Assembly: GCA_964515195.1 (NCBI GenBank)
Contig: CAZETK010000003.1
Coordinates: forward strand, 1-64,000
Length of the DNA: 64,000 nt
Direction: 5' to 3'
Source of the DNA: Ga0074139 sp964515195
GTDB lineage: Bacteria > Bdellovibrionota > Bdellovibrionia > Bdellovibrionales > Bdellovibrionaceae
In this document: positions 17,314-26,343 of the stretch, piece by piece
Numbering within the stretch: position 1 is the stretch's first letter
Layout: every line of letters begins with the position of its first letter
Translations under genes and position numbers: made by a program
Notes under the pieces: generated by a model
Databases searched by the model: none
Told to the model about the DNA's origin: nothing
The model's input: the letters and a program-made list of their open reading frames with translations, nothing else

Positions 17314-18087
17314 TTAGCCCACCAGTTTCGGTTTTACTCTTGGCATATTTTCTTCAAGATTCTTCCAAAGTTGCTGAATGCGCTGCTCAAGGCTTGCATC
17401 GACTTCGCCATAATTCGTCTCCACAATGCAACCCCCAGGGGTCATATCATCATTGGCGACAAGCTTTACATGATCTAAGAAGTCCAGCTCGACCTTCTGT
17501 TGCGCTTTTAGATTTTCAAGAAATTCTATTTGTCGGCTGGAAACATGGACTGTTACGCTCTCTTCTCCTTGTGCGAGGCTTACTGCTTGTTTAATGATGT
17601 CGACGATAGGCGCGTGGTCATATTCTAAGTGTGATTGCGCCAATTTGGACGCCATATGAAACAGCAACTGAACCATGTGCGCCTCGTTATGGTTCAAAAT
17701 TTCCTTTTTAATATTTGAAATGGACTGAATTGTCTGGCTCAACTCTGCTAGATTCTGTTCAATGTGTCGGGCCGATTCTTCAAAGGCTTTTTTTCGTCCT
17801 TCATCAAGACCTAAATTAAATCCTTCTTGATAAGCATTCTCCTGGATTTCTTTCAATTTTTCCAGAGCCCTGTCTTCAATTCGTTTTTCATCGGACTGAA
17901 GCTCTAACTCTTCCACCCCAGTCTGCTTTCGAATGACATCACTCATGCGGAAATCTGAACCAATACTTTTGGCCTTCAGATAGTCAAGCGCCTGGGACGG
18001 AATACCAAGCTCGAACTTACTGGGTTTATATTCCAGTACCTGCGTGTCGGCCTCTTCTCGTTTAAGAACCGCTTTAGACCATGGCAT
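17314..18087 (-). CDS. fliH: Flagellar export ATPase regulator FliH
   Basis: This protein of about 257 residues has a polar N-terminus, a long helical region (about 70-130) with Gly-spaced heptads (EGFNLGLDEGRKKAFE), and a C-terminal stator-like domain ending in GGCIVETNYGEVDASLEQRIQQL, the FliH/YscL signature. It holds FliI in an inactive complex and docks it to the C-ring. A TTG start at 18108 is possible, but the ATG at 18087 gives a smaller 14-base overlap with fliG and is preferred. Confidence 0.88.
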   Translation of the reverse strand: MPWSKAVLKREEADTQVLEYKPSKFELGIPSQALDYLKAKSIGSDFRMSDVIRKQTGVEELELQSDEKRIEDRALEKLKEIQENAYQEGFNLGLDEGRKKAFEESARHIEQNLAELSQTIQSISNIKKEILNHNEAHMVQLLFHMASKLAQSHLEYDHAPIVDIIKQAVSLAQGEESVTVHVSSRQIEFLENLKAQQKVELDFLDHVKLVANDDMTPGGCIVETNYGEVDASLEQRIQQLWKNLEENMPRVKPKLVG

Positions 18088-19114
18088 CTTCTGAACCGCC
18101 TCTTGCAATCAAAATCTTTCCTTCAGCCTCTAAACGCCGAGCCGCATTGACAATTTCTTGCTGGGCCGATTCCACATCGGACAAACGAGACGGCCCCATA
18201 TTTGACAAATCTTCCCTCAGCATTTCAGCGGCACGCTGAGAAAGGTTCTTAAATACTTTATTCTTAATGTCTTCACTGGCTGTCTTGAGAGCCAGAAGAA
18301 GTTTATCATTTGCAACTTCTTTAAGCAGCGCTTGAATACCGCGATCGTCGATTTTAATAATGTCGTCAAAGACGAACATCAATTTGCGAATCTCTTCCGC
18401 CAACAGAGGATCTTTTTCCTCGAGTCGGGACATGATGGACGTTTCTGTATTCTTATCCATAACGTTCAGCATTTCTGCAACTGGCTGAACCACACCCAGT
18501 GTTCCTTGCTCAACGCTGGCTGTGTTAGACAATTGATTTTTTAACACTTTGTCAATTTCTGCTATCAGTTCGGGATCGACGTGCTCCAGGTTAGCCATAC
18601 GAAGAACGACCTCCGCCTGTAAAGCTTCAGGTAACCGTTTTAGCACCTCACCTTTTTTCTCGGGCTCAAGGTGTGACAGAATAACGGCAACAGTTTGCGG
18701 ATGCTCACTGACCAAGAATGTTGCCAATGATTTGGCATCGACCATCTCTAATGATTCCAAAGAACGGGATGAACCTGAAGCGATATTCAATCCCCCTAAA
18801 ATGCCTCGCGCCCGATCTTCCCCTAAGGCATCAACAATCATATCTTTGCTTGAGACAGTTTCCGAAAATATATAATCTTCAGCTTCAGAGATCATTTCGT
18901 AGTATTCTTCTAATACCCGTTTTGTGACGTGAATGGGAACAACACGATACTTGTTCATCACGCTGATAAGCTTTCGGATGTCACCGTCATCCATGTGCTT
19001 AAGAAGAATCTTGATGGCGTCCTTCCCAAGGTAATTGATCAGGATAGCGGCTTTATCAAAACCCTTCAGGGATTCAAACTCGATATTATCGGCCTTATAA
19101 ATTTTAATCGCCAT
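18074..19114 (-). CDS. fliG: Flagellar motor switch protein FliG
   Basis: This 346-residue C-ring protein has the conserved EHPQTVAVILSHLEP motif in the middle domain. The C-terminal torque domain includes MFVFDDIIKIDDRGIQALLKEV and the charged helix KNLSQRAAEMLREDLSNMGP. It binds FliF at its N-terminus (FDKAAILINYLG) and the stator MotA through the charged residues. The length is standard. The end overlaps fliH, which suggests coupled translation of ring and export parts. Confidence 0.95.
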   Translation of the reverse strand: MAIKIYKADNIEFESLKGFDKAAILINYLGKDAIKILLKHMDDGDIRKLISVMNKYRVVPIHVTKRVLEEYYEMISEAEDYIFSETVSSKDMIVDALGEDRARGILGGLNIASGSSRSLESLEMVDAKSLATFLVSEHPQTVAVILSHLEPEKKGEVLKRLPEALQAEVVLRMANLEHVDPELIAEIDKVLKNQLSNTASVEQGTLGVVQPVAEMLNVMDKNTETSIMSRLEEKDPLLAEEIRKLMFVFDDIIKIDDRGIQALLKEVANDKLLLALKTASEDIKNKVFKNLSQRAAEMLREDLSNMGPSRLSDVESAQQEIVNAARRLEAEGKILIARGGSEDAMV

Positions 19115-19120
19115 ACAGCC

Positions 19121-20770
19121 TTAGCCATCCTTTCGTACTAGCCACATACCAAAAGCGTTGGCCGCTTTTTCTTCATCTTTGGTCATAATGCCCAGGATCC
19201 GATCTTTAAGCAGTTCACTTTCAGCCTTTTCAGGATCAATGGATTCTTGTAAAACAGGAAGTGCCGCGCTCATTCCGGGCAAAGTACTGTCCACAGACTG
19301 AAGCTCTTCCAATTCCTCAATCGTTCGAGGCAACATTTCGTCCACGGTATCCTGAAAACTATCCGTAATCCATTGCATGAATGGTCGCACGACTATAAAG
19401 AAGAAAAGCGCCAATGAGAAACCTAACAGCGCCCACTTGAACAACGCATGAATGAGTTTTCTTCTCTCAAGATTGGTCAACAAACGCTCAGCTTCGGAAA
19501 AATCTTCCGGTTGAAACTGAATATTTTCGATTTTGACAGCGTCACCTCTGGCGGCATTAAACCCAATCGCGTTTTTAACTAGAGTTTCGTACTTCGCAAG
19601 TTCTTCAGCCGATCGTGGAACCCACTTAGTTTCAGTTGTTCCATCTTCCTTGGTGATTGTTTCCATGGCTCCATCAACAACGACTGCGACACTTAAGCGC
19701 TCTAGATTGCCAGCCGCTTCACGGATGTTCTTCACAACTTTCGGGACTTCGAAATTGGTGGTGCGAATCTCTTTCCGAACATCTTGACGGAACCCAACTT
19801 GCTCTCCACCTTCGGCTCCCGGAAGATTGGCTCGAGCTCCAGGCACCCCGGTAGGCGCCAATCGGGAACCGTCCAAAGACTCTTCCTCGCTCTGTTGGCT
19901 TCGAATGGCGGTTCGATCTGGGGCTATCGACTCTTCCACGGCGGAAATCACCCGGTGCTGAAGGGTGGCATCTACTTTCGCTACAACTTTCGAATGTCCT
20001 ACCGCCTTACTCAGGATAGACTCGATCCGTCCTTCCATGTCAGATTCAATTTTTTGCTTTAGATCCAGTAATTCGTCCGTCCCAGCTGTGACTCCATTAC
20101 TTTCACGGGTAAGAACTTTGCCTCGTTCGTCCAGCACCGCGACGCTATCAGGATTGAGGTTTTCAACGGCATTAGCCACTAAATAACGAATTCCCCGGAC
20201 CTGATCAGCTGTCAGCTCTTTTCCATGATGAAGCTCAAGCACGACAGAAGCGGTTGTTTTCCCACCTTCTTCAAGAAATGTTTTTTTATTAGGAATCGCT
20301 AAAATTACTTTGGACTGCTTGACGGCTGTTAAGGTGTTAATAGCCCTCATTAACTCCCCTTGAAGGGCGCGTTGGTGATTGATTTTTTGGGCGTAAGAGT
20401 TGATACCAAAATCCTGCTTATCAAAAAGCTCAAGCCCAATATTCCCCATTCGGGAAGAGCCAATCTCAGACATCAAGGTCATCTGAGTGGAATGCAAAAG
20501 ATCCTTGGGAACAGCGATTGTCTTACCGTCGTCCTTAAGGCTGTAAGGAATATTTTTTTCATTGAGCTTGGCGATAATGGCAGCCACTTGATCATTGGGA
20601 ATGTTCGTCAATAACGGCGAATAGTCTCGTCCTGACGCCATCATCAACATCGTCACCACTGCCACAACGGCAATGGCCGATACTGTCAATACCGAAAGAC
20701 GCTTAGTGGGACCTAAGTTCTTAAAGAATTCACGAAACTGTAATACCAGACCGCCAAAAATCTTTTCCAC
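19121..20770 (-). CDS. fliF: Flagellar MS-ring protein FliF
   Basis: This 549-residue protein forms the MS ring. It has two membrane segments (about 22-46 and 430-455), the periplasmic YscJ/FliF domain (RDYSPLLTNIPNDQVAAIIAKL, then NIPYSLKDDGKTIAVP) and a cytoplasmic tail that binds FliG. The start codon is GTG with GAGGAG six bases upstream. It lies between fliE and fliG in the usual order. Confidence 0.95.
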   Translation of the reverse strand: MEKIFGGLVLQFREFFKNLGPTKRLSVLTVSAIAVVAVVTMLMMASGRDYSPLLTNIPNDQVAAIIAKLNEKNIPYSLKDDGKTIAVPKDLLHSTQMTLMSEIGSSRMGNIGLELFDKQDFGINSYAQKINHQRALQGELMRAINTLTAVKQSKVILAIPNKKTFLEEGGKTTASVVLELHHGKELTADQVRGIRYLVANAVENLNPDSVAVLDERGKVLTRESNGVTAGTDELLDLKQKIESDMEGRIESILSKAVGHSKVVAKVDATLQHRVISAVEESIAPDRTAIRSQQSEEESLDGSRLAPTGVPGARANLPGAEGGEQVGFRQDVRKEIRTTNFEVPKVVKNIREAAGNLERLSVAVVVDGAMETITKEDGTTETKWVPRSAEELAKYETLVKNAIGFNAARGDAVKIENIQFQPEDFSEAERLLTNLERRKLIHALFKWALLGFSLALFFFIVVRPFMQWITDSFQDTVDEMLPRTIEELEELQSVDSTLPGMSAALPVLQESIDPEKAESELLKDRILGIMTKDEEKAANAFGMWLVRKDG

Positions 20771-20779
20771 TTAGACTCC

Positions 20780-21121
20780 TCAGACCTGCATCCGCATAAT
20801 TTCGTTGTAGGCATCTATAACTTTATTTCGAACTTGGACCATCACTCGCATCGCAATGTCGGCCTTCTCGGCGGCAATCATCACATCCGCAACGTTGTCC
20901 GTCTTTCCAACTGCGAGCTCCTGTGCTTTTTTGTTGGCGGTCTGCTGAAGTTCATTCACTTCATTGATGGCATTTTTGAGTGTATCCGCGAAGGAGGTTT
21001 CTTGAGATGGAGAAAGGCCTGAATTCTGTTTGCGAGAAATCTCACCCTGCTGGGATTCACCGATTCGCAGACTTCCTGTCTCTAAAAATCGGTTCGAATT
21101 TTTTATCGTAAAACCTTCCAT
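20780..21121 (-). CDS. fliE: Flagellar basal-body protein FliE
   Basis: This 113-residue protein has the FliE C-terminal pattern: SFADTLKNAINEVNELQQTA, then ADVMIAAEKADIAMRVMVQV and NKVIDAYNEIMRMQV. FliE joins the MS ring to the rod and is an early export substrate. TGAGGTGAG precedes the ATG. A 94-base gap separates it from flgC. Confidence 0.92.
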   Translation of the reverse strand: MEGFTIKNSNRFLETGSLRIGESQQGEISRKQNSGLSPSQETSFADTLKNAINEVNELQQTANKKAQELAVGKTDNVADVMIAAEKADIAMRVMVQVRNKVIDAYNEIMRMQV

Positions 21122-21215
21122 GGTCTCACCTCATGAGTCGAAAAACTTAAAGTTCTTCTTAAGATATTATAGCGTCAAAATTCGTTCACTTCCAAAATCC
21201 GGTTTTTAATCCGTT

Positions 21216-21659
21216 CTAACGTCCTATTTCGAGAGCGCTCAAAGCCATGTCCTTAGAGGCTTGGAGGGCCGAGACGTTGGCCTCGTAAGCTCGCGTGGCC
21301 TGTATCATATTGGTCATTTCCTCCATTGTATTAATGTTGGGATAGGCCACATAGCCCTCTGCATTCGCATCTGGGTGATTGGGCTCGTACTTTAGAATTG
21401 GAGCGCGCCGATCCGAAATAACATCCACGACCTGTACCCTTTGCATATTGCCCTTTGGGTCCGTCGAGGAAAAAATTTCCCCAAAGTTGCGGGCGTCCGG
21501 CATCGCTTCGAAAACCACGTCTTTGCGGCGATACGGACCACCTTCTGGAGTTCGAGTCGTGTTAATATTGGCCAAGTTCGATGAAATTGTATTCAAACGC
21601 ATTCTTTGCGCTGCCATTCCTGAACTCGATATCCTCATTCCTGTGATAAAATCAGCCAC
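21216..21659 (-). CDS. flgC: Flagellar rod protein FlgC
   Basis: This 147-residue proximal rod protein has the N-terminal SSSGMAAQRMRLNTISSNLA and NINTTRTPEGGPYRRKDVVFE segments and the C-terminal YPNINTMEEMTNMIQATRAYEANV helix. The start codon is GTG, preceded by AAGGAG at a seven-base distance. It follows flgB by 11 bases and would assemble periplasmically around the rod. Confidence 0.94.
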   Translation of the reverse strand: MADFITGMRISSSGMAAQRMRLNTISSNLANINTTRTPEGGPYRRKDVVFEAMPDARNFGEIFSSTDPKGNMQRVQVVDVISDRRAPILKYEPNHPDANAEGYVAYPNINTMEEMTNMIQATRAYEANVSALQASKDMALSALEIGR

Positions 21660-21670
21660 GATTTAACTCC

Positions 21671-22075
21671 TTATCGTCCGTCGGAGGCCGCATATTTTAA
21701 GGCCGCAAGCTTTTTATTGATAAGCTGGAGAGCTGCTTTGTACATAATGGCGTTTTCTGACAACGCGGCCATTTCTTTTTCGAGATTTACCGTATTGCCA
21801 TCGTTGTTTCGCACTCCGTCTGGATCATCATAGATATCAGGTTTCACTCGGGCTGAGTGGCCGCCGACAGTCATGTGATCGCCATGAGTGACACTTTGTG
21901 CTCTCATTCCGTCCAAATCTAAAGCCCTTTCCAACGCCCGCTCAAAGTCCAACTTCTGGGCCTGGTAACCAGGAGTTTCCGCGTTTGCGATGTTGGATGA
22001 TGCGATATTCTGTCTAAGTTGTCGCATTGTCAGCGACGTGTGCAGCCCATTGAGTGTTTTATCAAATATACTCAT
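21671..22075 (-). CDS. flgB: Flagellar rod protein FlgB
   Basis: This 134-residue proximal rod protein shows SLTMRQLRQNIASSNIANAE followed by TPGYQAQKLDFERAL, and the C-terminal NTVNLEKEMAALSENAIMYKAALQ. AGGAGGGCCATT precedes the ATG. The start overlaps the end of the upstream NtrC-like gene by 14 bases, which ties expression of that regulator to the first rod gene. Confidence 0.94.
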   Translation of the reverse strand: MSIFDKTLNGLHTSLTMRQLRQNIASSNIANAETPGYQAQKLDFERALERALDLDGMRAQSVTHGDHMTVGGHSARVKPDIYDDPDGVRNNDGNTVNLEKEMAALSENAIMYKAALQLINKKLAALKYAASDGR

Positions 22076-22910
22076 AATGGCCCTCCTGCCTGTATTCCTT
22101 CAACTTATTGCGAAGTGTTCGAATGCTGATTCCCAATAGGCGCGCAGCTTGGGATTTATTTGACGCTGTTAGCTTTAAAGTTTGAAGAATCAGCTTCTTT
22201 TCCATCTCGGCCAGAGTCAACCCGGCTTGGATTTCGCCAACAGTGGGGGAAGTATTGGGAAGCGATAGGGAGTCTGATTTGATAATCTCTTCTCCTAATT
22301 CCACAGCTTTTTCCAGTACGTTGATAAATTCATTCCATTCGCCACTCCAATTTGCAGTCTTCAACTTCAGAATGGCTGGCTCTGAAAGCTTCGGTGTTTT
22401 ACGGCCCGCTATTAAGCTATGAACATCCAACCAAAATTCCGCAGCCAACGGGATGTCTTCAAGACATTGAATTAATTTTGGAAGAACCATGGTCTTGGCA
22501 CTTAATCGTTGATAAATATCCTGACGTAATAGCCCTTTGTTAAGACGACTGTGGAGTTCCAGACTGGCTGTGGAGATCAAACTTTTCTCGAGAAGAGTCG
22601 ATGACTTTAGAAAAGCCGCTAATGAAAACTGCGTGGCCTCGCTCCATTTTTCGATGTCTTCCAGAATAATATGAGCAGCCGCTGAATCCATAAGCATCGA
22701 GGCCCATTGCGCTATTTCTTTCGGTGCCTCGGCAGCTTCAATGACGAGGAAACGACCACGAGCCTTCGCTAAACAAGCGGCCCAACTGCTTTTTCCAGAC
22801 CCAGAATGGCCCAGAAAGAGAACGGGAGCCGAGCTTGTCACCAAAGAGTTCACTTCGGCTTGGGCTGTCTTTAACACTGGAGAGCAGAAGGGATGGGTTA
22901 AAAAGTTCAT
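22062..22910 (-). CDS. Degenerate NtrC/FleQ-type regulator in the flagellar operon
   Basis: This 282-residue protein is shaped like a shortened sigma-54 activator: AAA+ core then a Fis-type helix-turn-helix (about 235-275, ASNKSQAARLLGISIRTLRNKL). Walker A is GHSGSGKS (34-41). The segment that normally holds GAFTGA is absent, because only about 40 residues separate Walker A from Walker B. Walker B reads IILEDIEKW, where the usual Asp-Glu pair is reversed to Glu-Asp. No receiver domain is present. It probably binds DNA but is unlikely to remodel sigma-54 polymerase; it may act as a co-regulator. It is coupled to flgB and lies two bases after the TPR gene. Confidence 0.7.
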   Translation of the reverse strand: MNFLTHPFCSPVLKTAQAEVNSLVTSSAPVLFLGHSGSGKSSWAACLAKARGRFLVIEAAEAPKEIAQWASMLMDSAAAHIILEDIEKWSEATQFSLAAFLKSSTLLEKSLISTASLELHSRLNKGLLRQDIYQRLSAKTMVLPKLIQCLEDIPLAAEFWLDVHSLIAGRKTPKLSEPAILKLKTANWSGEWNEFINVLEKAVELGEEIIKSDSLSLPNTSPTVGEIQAGLTLAEMEKKLILQTLKLTASNKSQAARLLGISIRTLRNKLKEYRQEGHYEYI

Positions 22911-22912
22911 CG

Positions 22913-25645
22913 TTAATTTGTTCCTCCATCGCGACTCATGGCAGGGATTCTATTCATGTACCGTTTGTATTCGTCTCGCCACTTCATACTGCTCATTTGC
23001 TCTTGAGCTAATTGGCTCCAGAAATCTGACTGCGCTCCCTTGAAGCCAGTCCACGCTACTTCCGCCTTTTTTATAAGACCTTTACGGAAATATATTTCGC
23101 CCAGCTTGTAACGAATGGATGCGACAGAGCGAGTGTCTTCATAAATCTCTAAAAGGCGATTGGCCGCCATCAAAGACTCATCATCGTTTTTAAGAGACTC
23201 GGCCAATTCCATGCGGCGCTCCAGTGACCTGAAATGGATGTCATCCTTTGTGACTTTCACATCCTTATAAATCTCATCGATCTTTTTTAAGGACTTTAAA
23301 GCTTCTTCATTTTGCCCGGTCTTCATTTCAATTTCGGCCAATTTAAAATACGGGGCCTCAAGCTTCTCAGGCTCGCCCTTCCAAGTGCGCAACAGCTCCA
23401 TTACAAAACGTCGAGCAGAATCCCACTGTTCTTTCTCTGCCAGCAGTCCGGCAGTCAGGATGACTCGTTCAATTTGTTCATCCTGGTTTAAATTTTCAAC
23501 CTTTTTAATATTCTTGAGAGATTCATAGGCATCTGAATGCTTCTTCTGGAAGATCTGAACTTTAGCCATTCTTAAATATAACGACTCTTTACTTGGAAGA
23601 TCCTGAACAACGCGAGCTTCTTTCTCGCGAGCCGTACCCTCAATAGAATGTAAAAGGTTTAGAGCCTCACGGTAATAGCGCTCGGATTCTGCGGGAACTC
23701 CCGCAACTTCAAAAGCCTTTCCCAAATAGTATCGGGTATCCAAACGATTGGAGTTCTTCAACCAAACATCTGAATATTTTTTATGAAGTTTGAAGAGCTC
23801 AATGAAGTTCTTCTTATCCGCCAATTCTTTTAATTTATAATTGATGTTTGAAACGATCCGCCGTTTTAAGTGATCCGCATCGGGCATGGTTGGATTTTTC
23901 TGATGGTGGCTGATCAATAAATTAATAGCGTTATCAAAATCGCCTCGTTCACTGTAACCTTCGGATATGAGGACGGTGGCAAGACGGTCCGCTCCATCAA
24001 GATCGGTCTTTTTAGAAAGGTTTAAAATTTCTGCTGTCGCTAACTCTACTTCTTTTGGCTTCATCCCTTTCATCCGCGCGGCTGTCATACGAATCCGGGC
24101 AATAAGGGCCTTTGGACTGTCACCGTAGCGGAAATAGGTTTCCAAATAAGCACCCATAACTTTTGGCTTATCAGCACCCAAAATTTCAAGCGTCTCTCCA
24201 ATACGAGTTAAAGCAAAAGGCACATGCTCGTCTGATGGAAATTTCTTTATAAATTCACGATAACTTTCTAAGGCCTTTTTATAGTTTCCTGTCCAAAATT
24301 CGGCTTCAGCCAAATTATAAAAGGAATTGGGAAAGTCTAAAGAAGCATCAGGATACTGTGTTTGAGACTGCCGGTAATCGGCAATAGCCTTCGAGTATTC
24401 CTTAGAAAGCACATTAAGATCGCCCAGATGGTAGGAAGCTTCGTGACGGACTTCATTATGGAGGCTTTTTTTCTCAAGGTTTCGAAGTGCTTCCTGTGCT
24501 TCAGTGTAACGCTTGAGATGCATGTAGCTCAGGCCCACGCCCAGACGTGCTAAATCCTTTGAAAGAGAATCTTCAGTCCCGTACCTTTCCGTCTCGATGT
24601 GCTGATTGAAGGCCCGTAGTGAATTAATGAAGTCATTTTTCTCAAAAAGCCGAATTCCTACCATGAGTGATATTCGTTCAGCCATAGGACTTTTGGGATG
24701 ATTCATCAAAGCTTGTCGGTAGGCCTGAATCGCCCTGTCAAAATCCCGTCCGCTCTGACTTCCTTCATAAAGCCGCCAGCGCACGTCCGCCTTCATAAAA
24801 TCAATAATTTCTTTGTATTCGGAGCGCGGATATTTCCCATTAAACCATGCGGCGGTTTGCAGAAATACACGATTACGCTTTTTATCGAATAACCTTTGAA
24901 GAAGGCGCATTTCTTTATTTTCATCCGTGGTCTTAGGATGCACATGATAAACCGTTCCAGCAGCAAGAACTTCGCTCCACTTTCGAGGTGGTCTCAAGAG
25001 CCAAGGAAAATGAATATAAAGCCGATCACGACTCTTGATAATAGAATCTTCTTTAATTTCGTAATCTCGAATAGCAAAACGTTCAAAATCGGGATCAGCG
25101 CCATCGAATAATCCGAATGGGTTGAGAGGCTCAGCCGAGACTTTGCCACCCTCGATTTTAATAGCGGAAGCGTCGCTCGCCACAGTTCTCTTTCCTGAGG
25201 AAGGTTTCAAATCTTTGTCGCTAGAGGTTTTCTTCTGTGGTACCGGTCTTGCTTTTTGCATTTCGGGGTTAACATAAAAATCAACGATGAGGCGTGATGG
25301 CTCATCTGTTAGATAGTCAAAGTGCTCGATGTGAGCTCCATCAACATTAAAGATGATGAGATCTCGGCCCACGACTTTGTCCTTCTGGACTTCAATCGAG
25401 GTGACTAGTGAATTTTTAAACTCCTTCAGGCGAGTGGCGCTTGCCGTGTCCAAAGAATCCAGTTCTAACAGGATCTTCCGATCTTTGCGGTTAACTCCGT
25501 ATTTCCAATTACTTCTTCCCGTCAACTCTAGATGGACGGTGTCGTTCTGAAAATTGATGGTGGCAGTAACAGGATTTTCTGACGTCTGGGCCCAGACTAA
25601 ACCCCCTGAAAACATCAGAACTATGAAACCCAAGACTTGGACCAA
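22913..25645 (-). CDS. Large TPR protein with AMIN-like N-terminus, first gene of flagellar operon
   Basis: This 910-residue exported protein has a signal peptide (about 1-20) and an AMIN-like beta domain (about 25-125, ending DEPSRLIVDFYVNPE). A linker of Lys/Ser-rich sequence follows, then about 600 residues of tetratricopeptide-type helical repeats, several ending in the YxxAxxxYxxF pattern. It is likely periplasmic. The start is TTG with AGGGGAG six bases upstream. Its promoter and position at the head of the flagellar operon suggest a structural or assembly role around the flagellum or cell wall, since AMIN domains bind peptidoglycan or secretins. The precise role is unknown. Confidence 0.65.
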   Translation of the reverse strand: MVQVLGFIVLMFSGGLVWAQTSENPVTATINFQNDTVHLELTGRSNWKYGVNRKDRKILLELDSLDTASATRLKEFKNSLVTSIEVQKDKVVGRDLIIFNVDGAHIEHFDYLTDEPSRLIVDFYVNPEMQKARPVPQKKTSSDKDLKPSSGKRTVASDASAIKIEGGKVSAEPLNPFGLFDGADPDFERFAIRDYEIKEDSIIKSRDRLYIHFPWLLRPPRKWSEVLAAGTVYHVHPKTTDENKEMRLLQRLFDKKRNRVFLQTAAWFNGKYPRSEYKEIIDFMKADVRWRLYEGSQSGRDFDRAIQAYRQALMNHPKSPMAERISLMVGIRLFEKNDFINSLRAFNQHIETERYGTEDSLSKDLARLGVGLSYMHLKRYTEAQEALRNLEKKSLHNEVRHEASYHLGDLNVLSKEYSKAIADYRQSQTQYPDASLDFPNSFYNLAEAEFWTGNYKKALESYREFIKKFPSDEHVPFALTRIGETLEILGADKPKVMGAYLETYFRYGDSPKALIARIRMTAARMKGMKPKEVELATAEILNLSKKTDLDGADRLATVLISEGYSERGDFDNAINLLISHHQKNPTMPDADHLKRRIVSNINYKLKELADKKNFIELFKLHKKYSDVWLKNSNRLDTRYYLGKAFEVAGVPAESERYYREALNLLHSIEGTAREKEARVVQDLPSKESLYLRMAKVQIFQKKHSDAYESLKNIKKVENLNQDEQIERVILTAGLLAEKEQWDSARRFVMELLRTWKGEPEKLEAPYFKLAEIEMKTGQNEEALKSLKKIDEIYKDVKVTKDDIHFRSLERRMELAESLKNDDESLMAANRLLEIYEDTRSVASIRYKLGEIYFRKGLIKKAEVAWTGFKGAQSDFWSQLAQEQMSSMKWRDEYKRYMNRIPAMSRDGGTN

Positions 25646-25683
25646 AGTTGACTCCCCTAAAATCTTCTCTCACTTCCAGACTA

Positions 25684-25699
25684 AGCATTTCTGATGCCA
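25684..25699 (-). promoter_or_regulatory. Sigma-54-type promoter of the flagellar operon
   Basis: On the minus strand this reads TGGCATCAGAAATGCT. It matches the sigma-54 consensus at the -24 GG and the -12 GC with the required ten-base spacing, with one deviation in each half (T for C, A for T). Transcription would begin about 12 bases downstream, some 25 bases before the TTG start of the TPR gene, which has its own ribosome site. Confidence 0.6.
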
Positions 25700-25857
25700 C
25701 GTCTTAAAACAGAATAAATTAAATCTCTCGGCAAAAAACAGCACGCCCACTGACTGGACCGACAAACTTATGACTCGCACCAAGGTCGAGGATAGAAAGT
25801 CAATATTATGCTATTTAACCCTTTTGAATGACTTCAAATTTTCCGAATAGTAAGGAT

Positions 25858-26343
25858 ATGCGGAACCACTTCGTATGGGCGCTTTGCGGCCTTTTATTAT
25901 CATCTTGCGTCTCCATTAAACTTCCGTTCGAGTCCAGTTCGAAGGCGGAAAAGACAGCTTTCAACCCTCCAACTGCGCCCTTCGTTTCTTTTGTTTCGGA
26001 TACCGCCGACAGGGCATGGATCAGCCAAAACACCGGGAATACACTTTCATTTTTAAGCGAATGCAAATCCAACTTGGAAGAACCACGGGCTATAGCTCTT
26101 GACGCCGTCAAAGCCATCGAAAATCCGCAGATTCAAAAACAAGGTCCCACTGAAGTGCGAGGTCGTAAATCCTATGAGGTTGTCGCCACTGGTAAAGTCA
26201 GTGAAACGCCAGTCAAATTGATAATAACTGTCATCAACGAGGGTTCCTGCAACTACACATTGAGTTACGGCGGTGTTGAAAGGGAGTTTGCAACAGAGCT
26301 TTCAATTTTTGAAAACTTTAAGCAAGGGTTCTTTAAGCCATGA
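25858..26343 (+). CDS. Predicted lipoprotein heading the Mla-type operon
   Basis: This protein of about 161 residues has a lipoprotein signal peptide ending in LSSC (C17). The mature part has no motif I recognise; it contains two later cysteines (SECKSN and EGSCNY) that could form a disulfide. An earlier ATG at 25828 would add ten polar residues before the signal peptide and has no ribosome site. Its stop overlaps the mlaE ATG (ATGA), so it belongs to the Mla operon. It may be a partner lipoprotein of the lipid transporter, but that is inference from position. Confidence 0.55.
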   Translation: MRNHFVWALCGLLLSSCVSIKLPFESSSKAEKTAFNPPTAPFVSFVSDTADRAWISQNTGNTLSFLSECKSNLEEPRAIALDAVKAIENPQIQKQGPTEVRGRKSYEVVATGKVSETPVKLIITVINEGSCNYTLSYGGVEREFATELSIFENFKQGFFKP

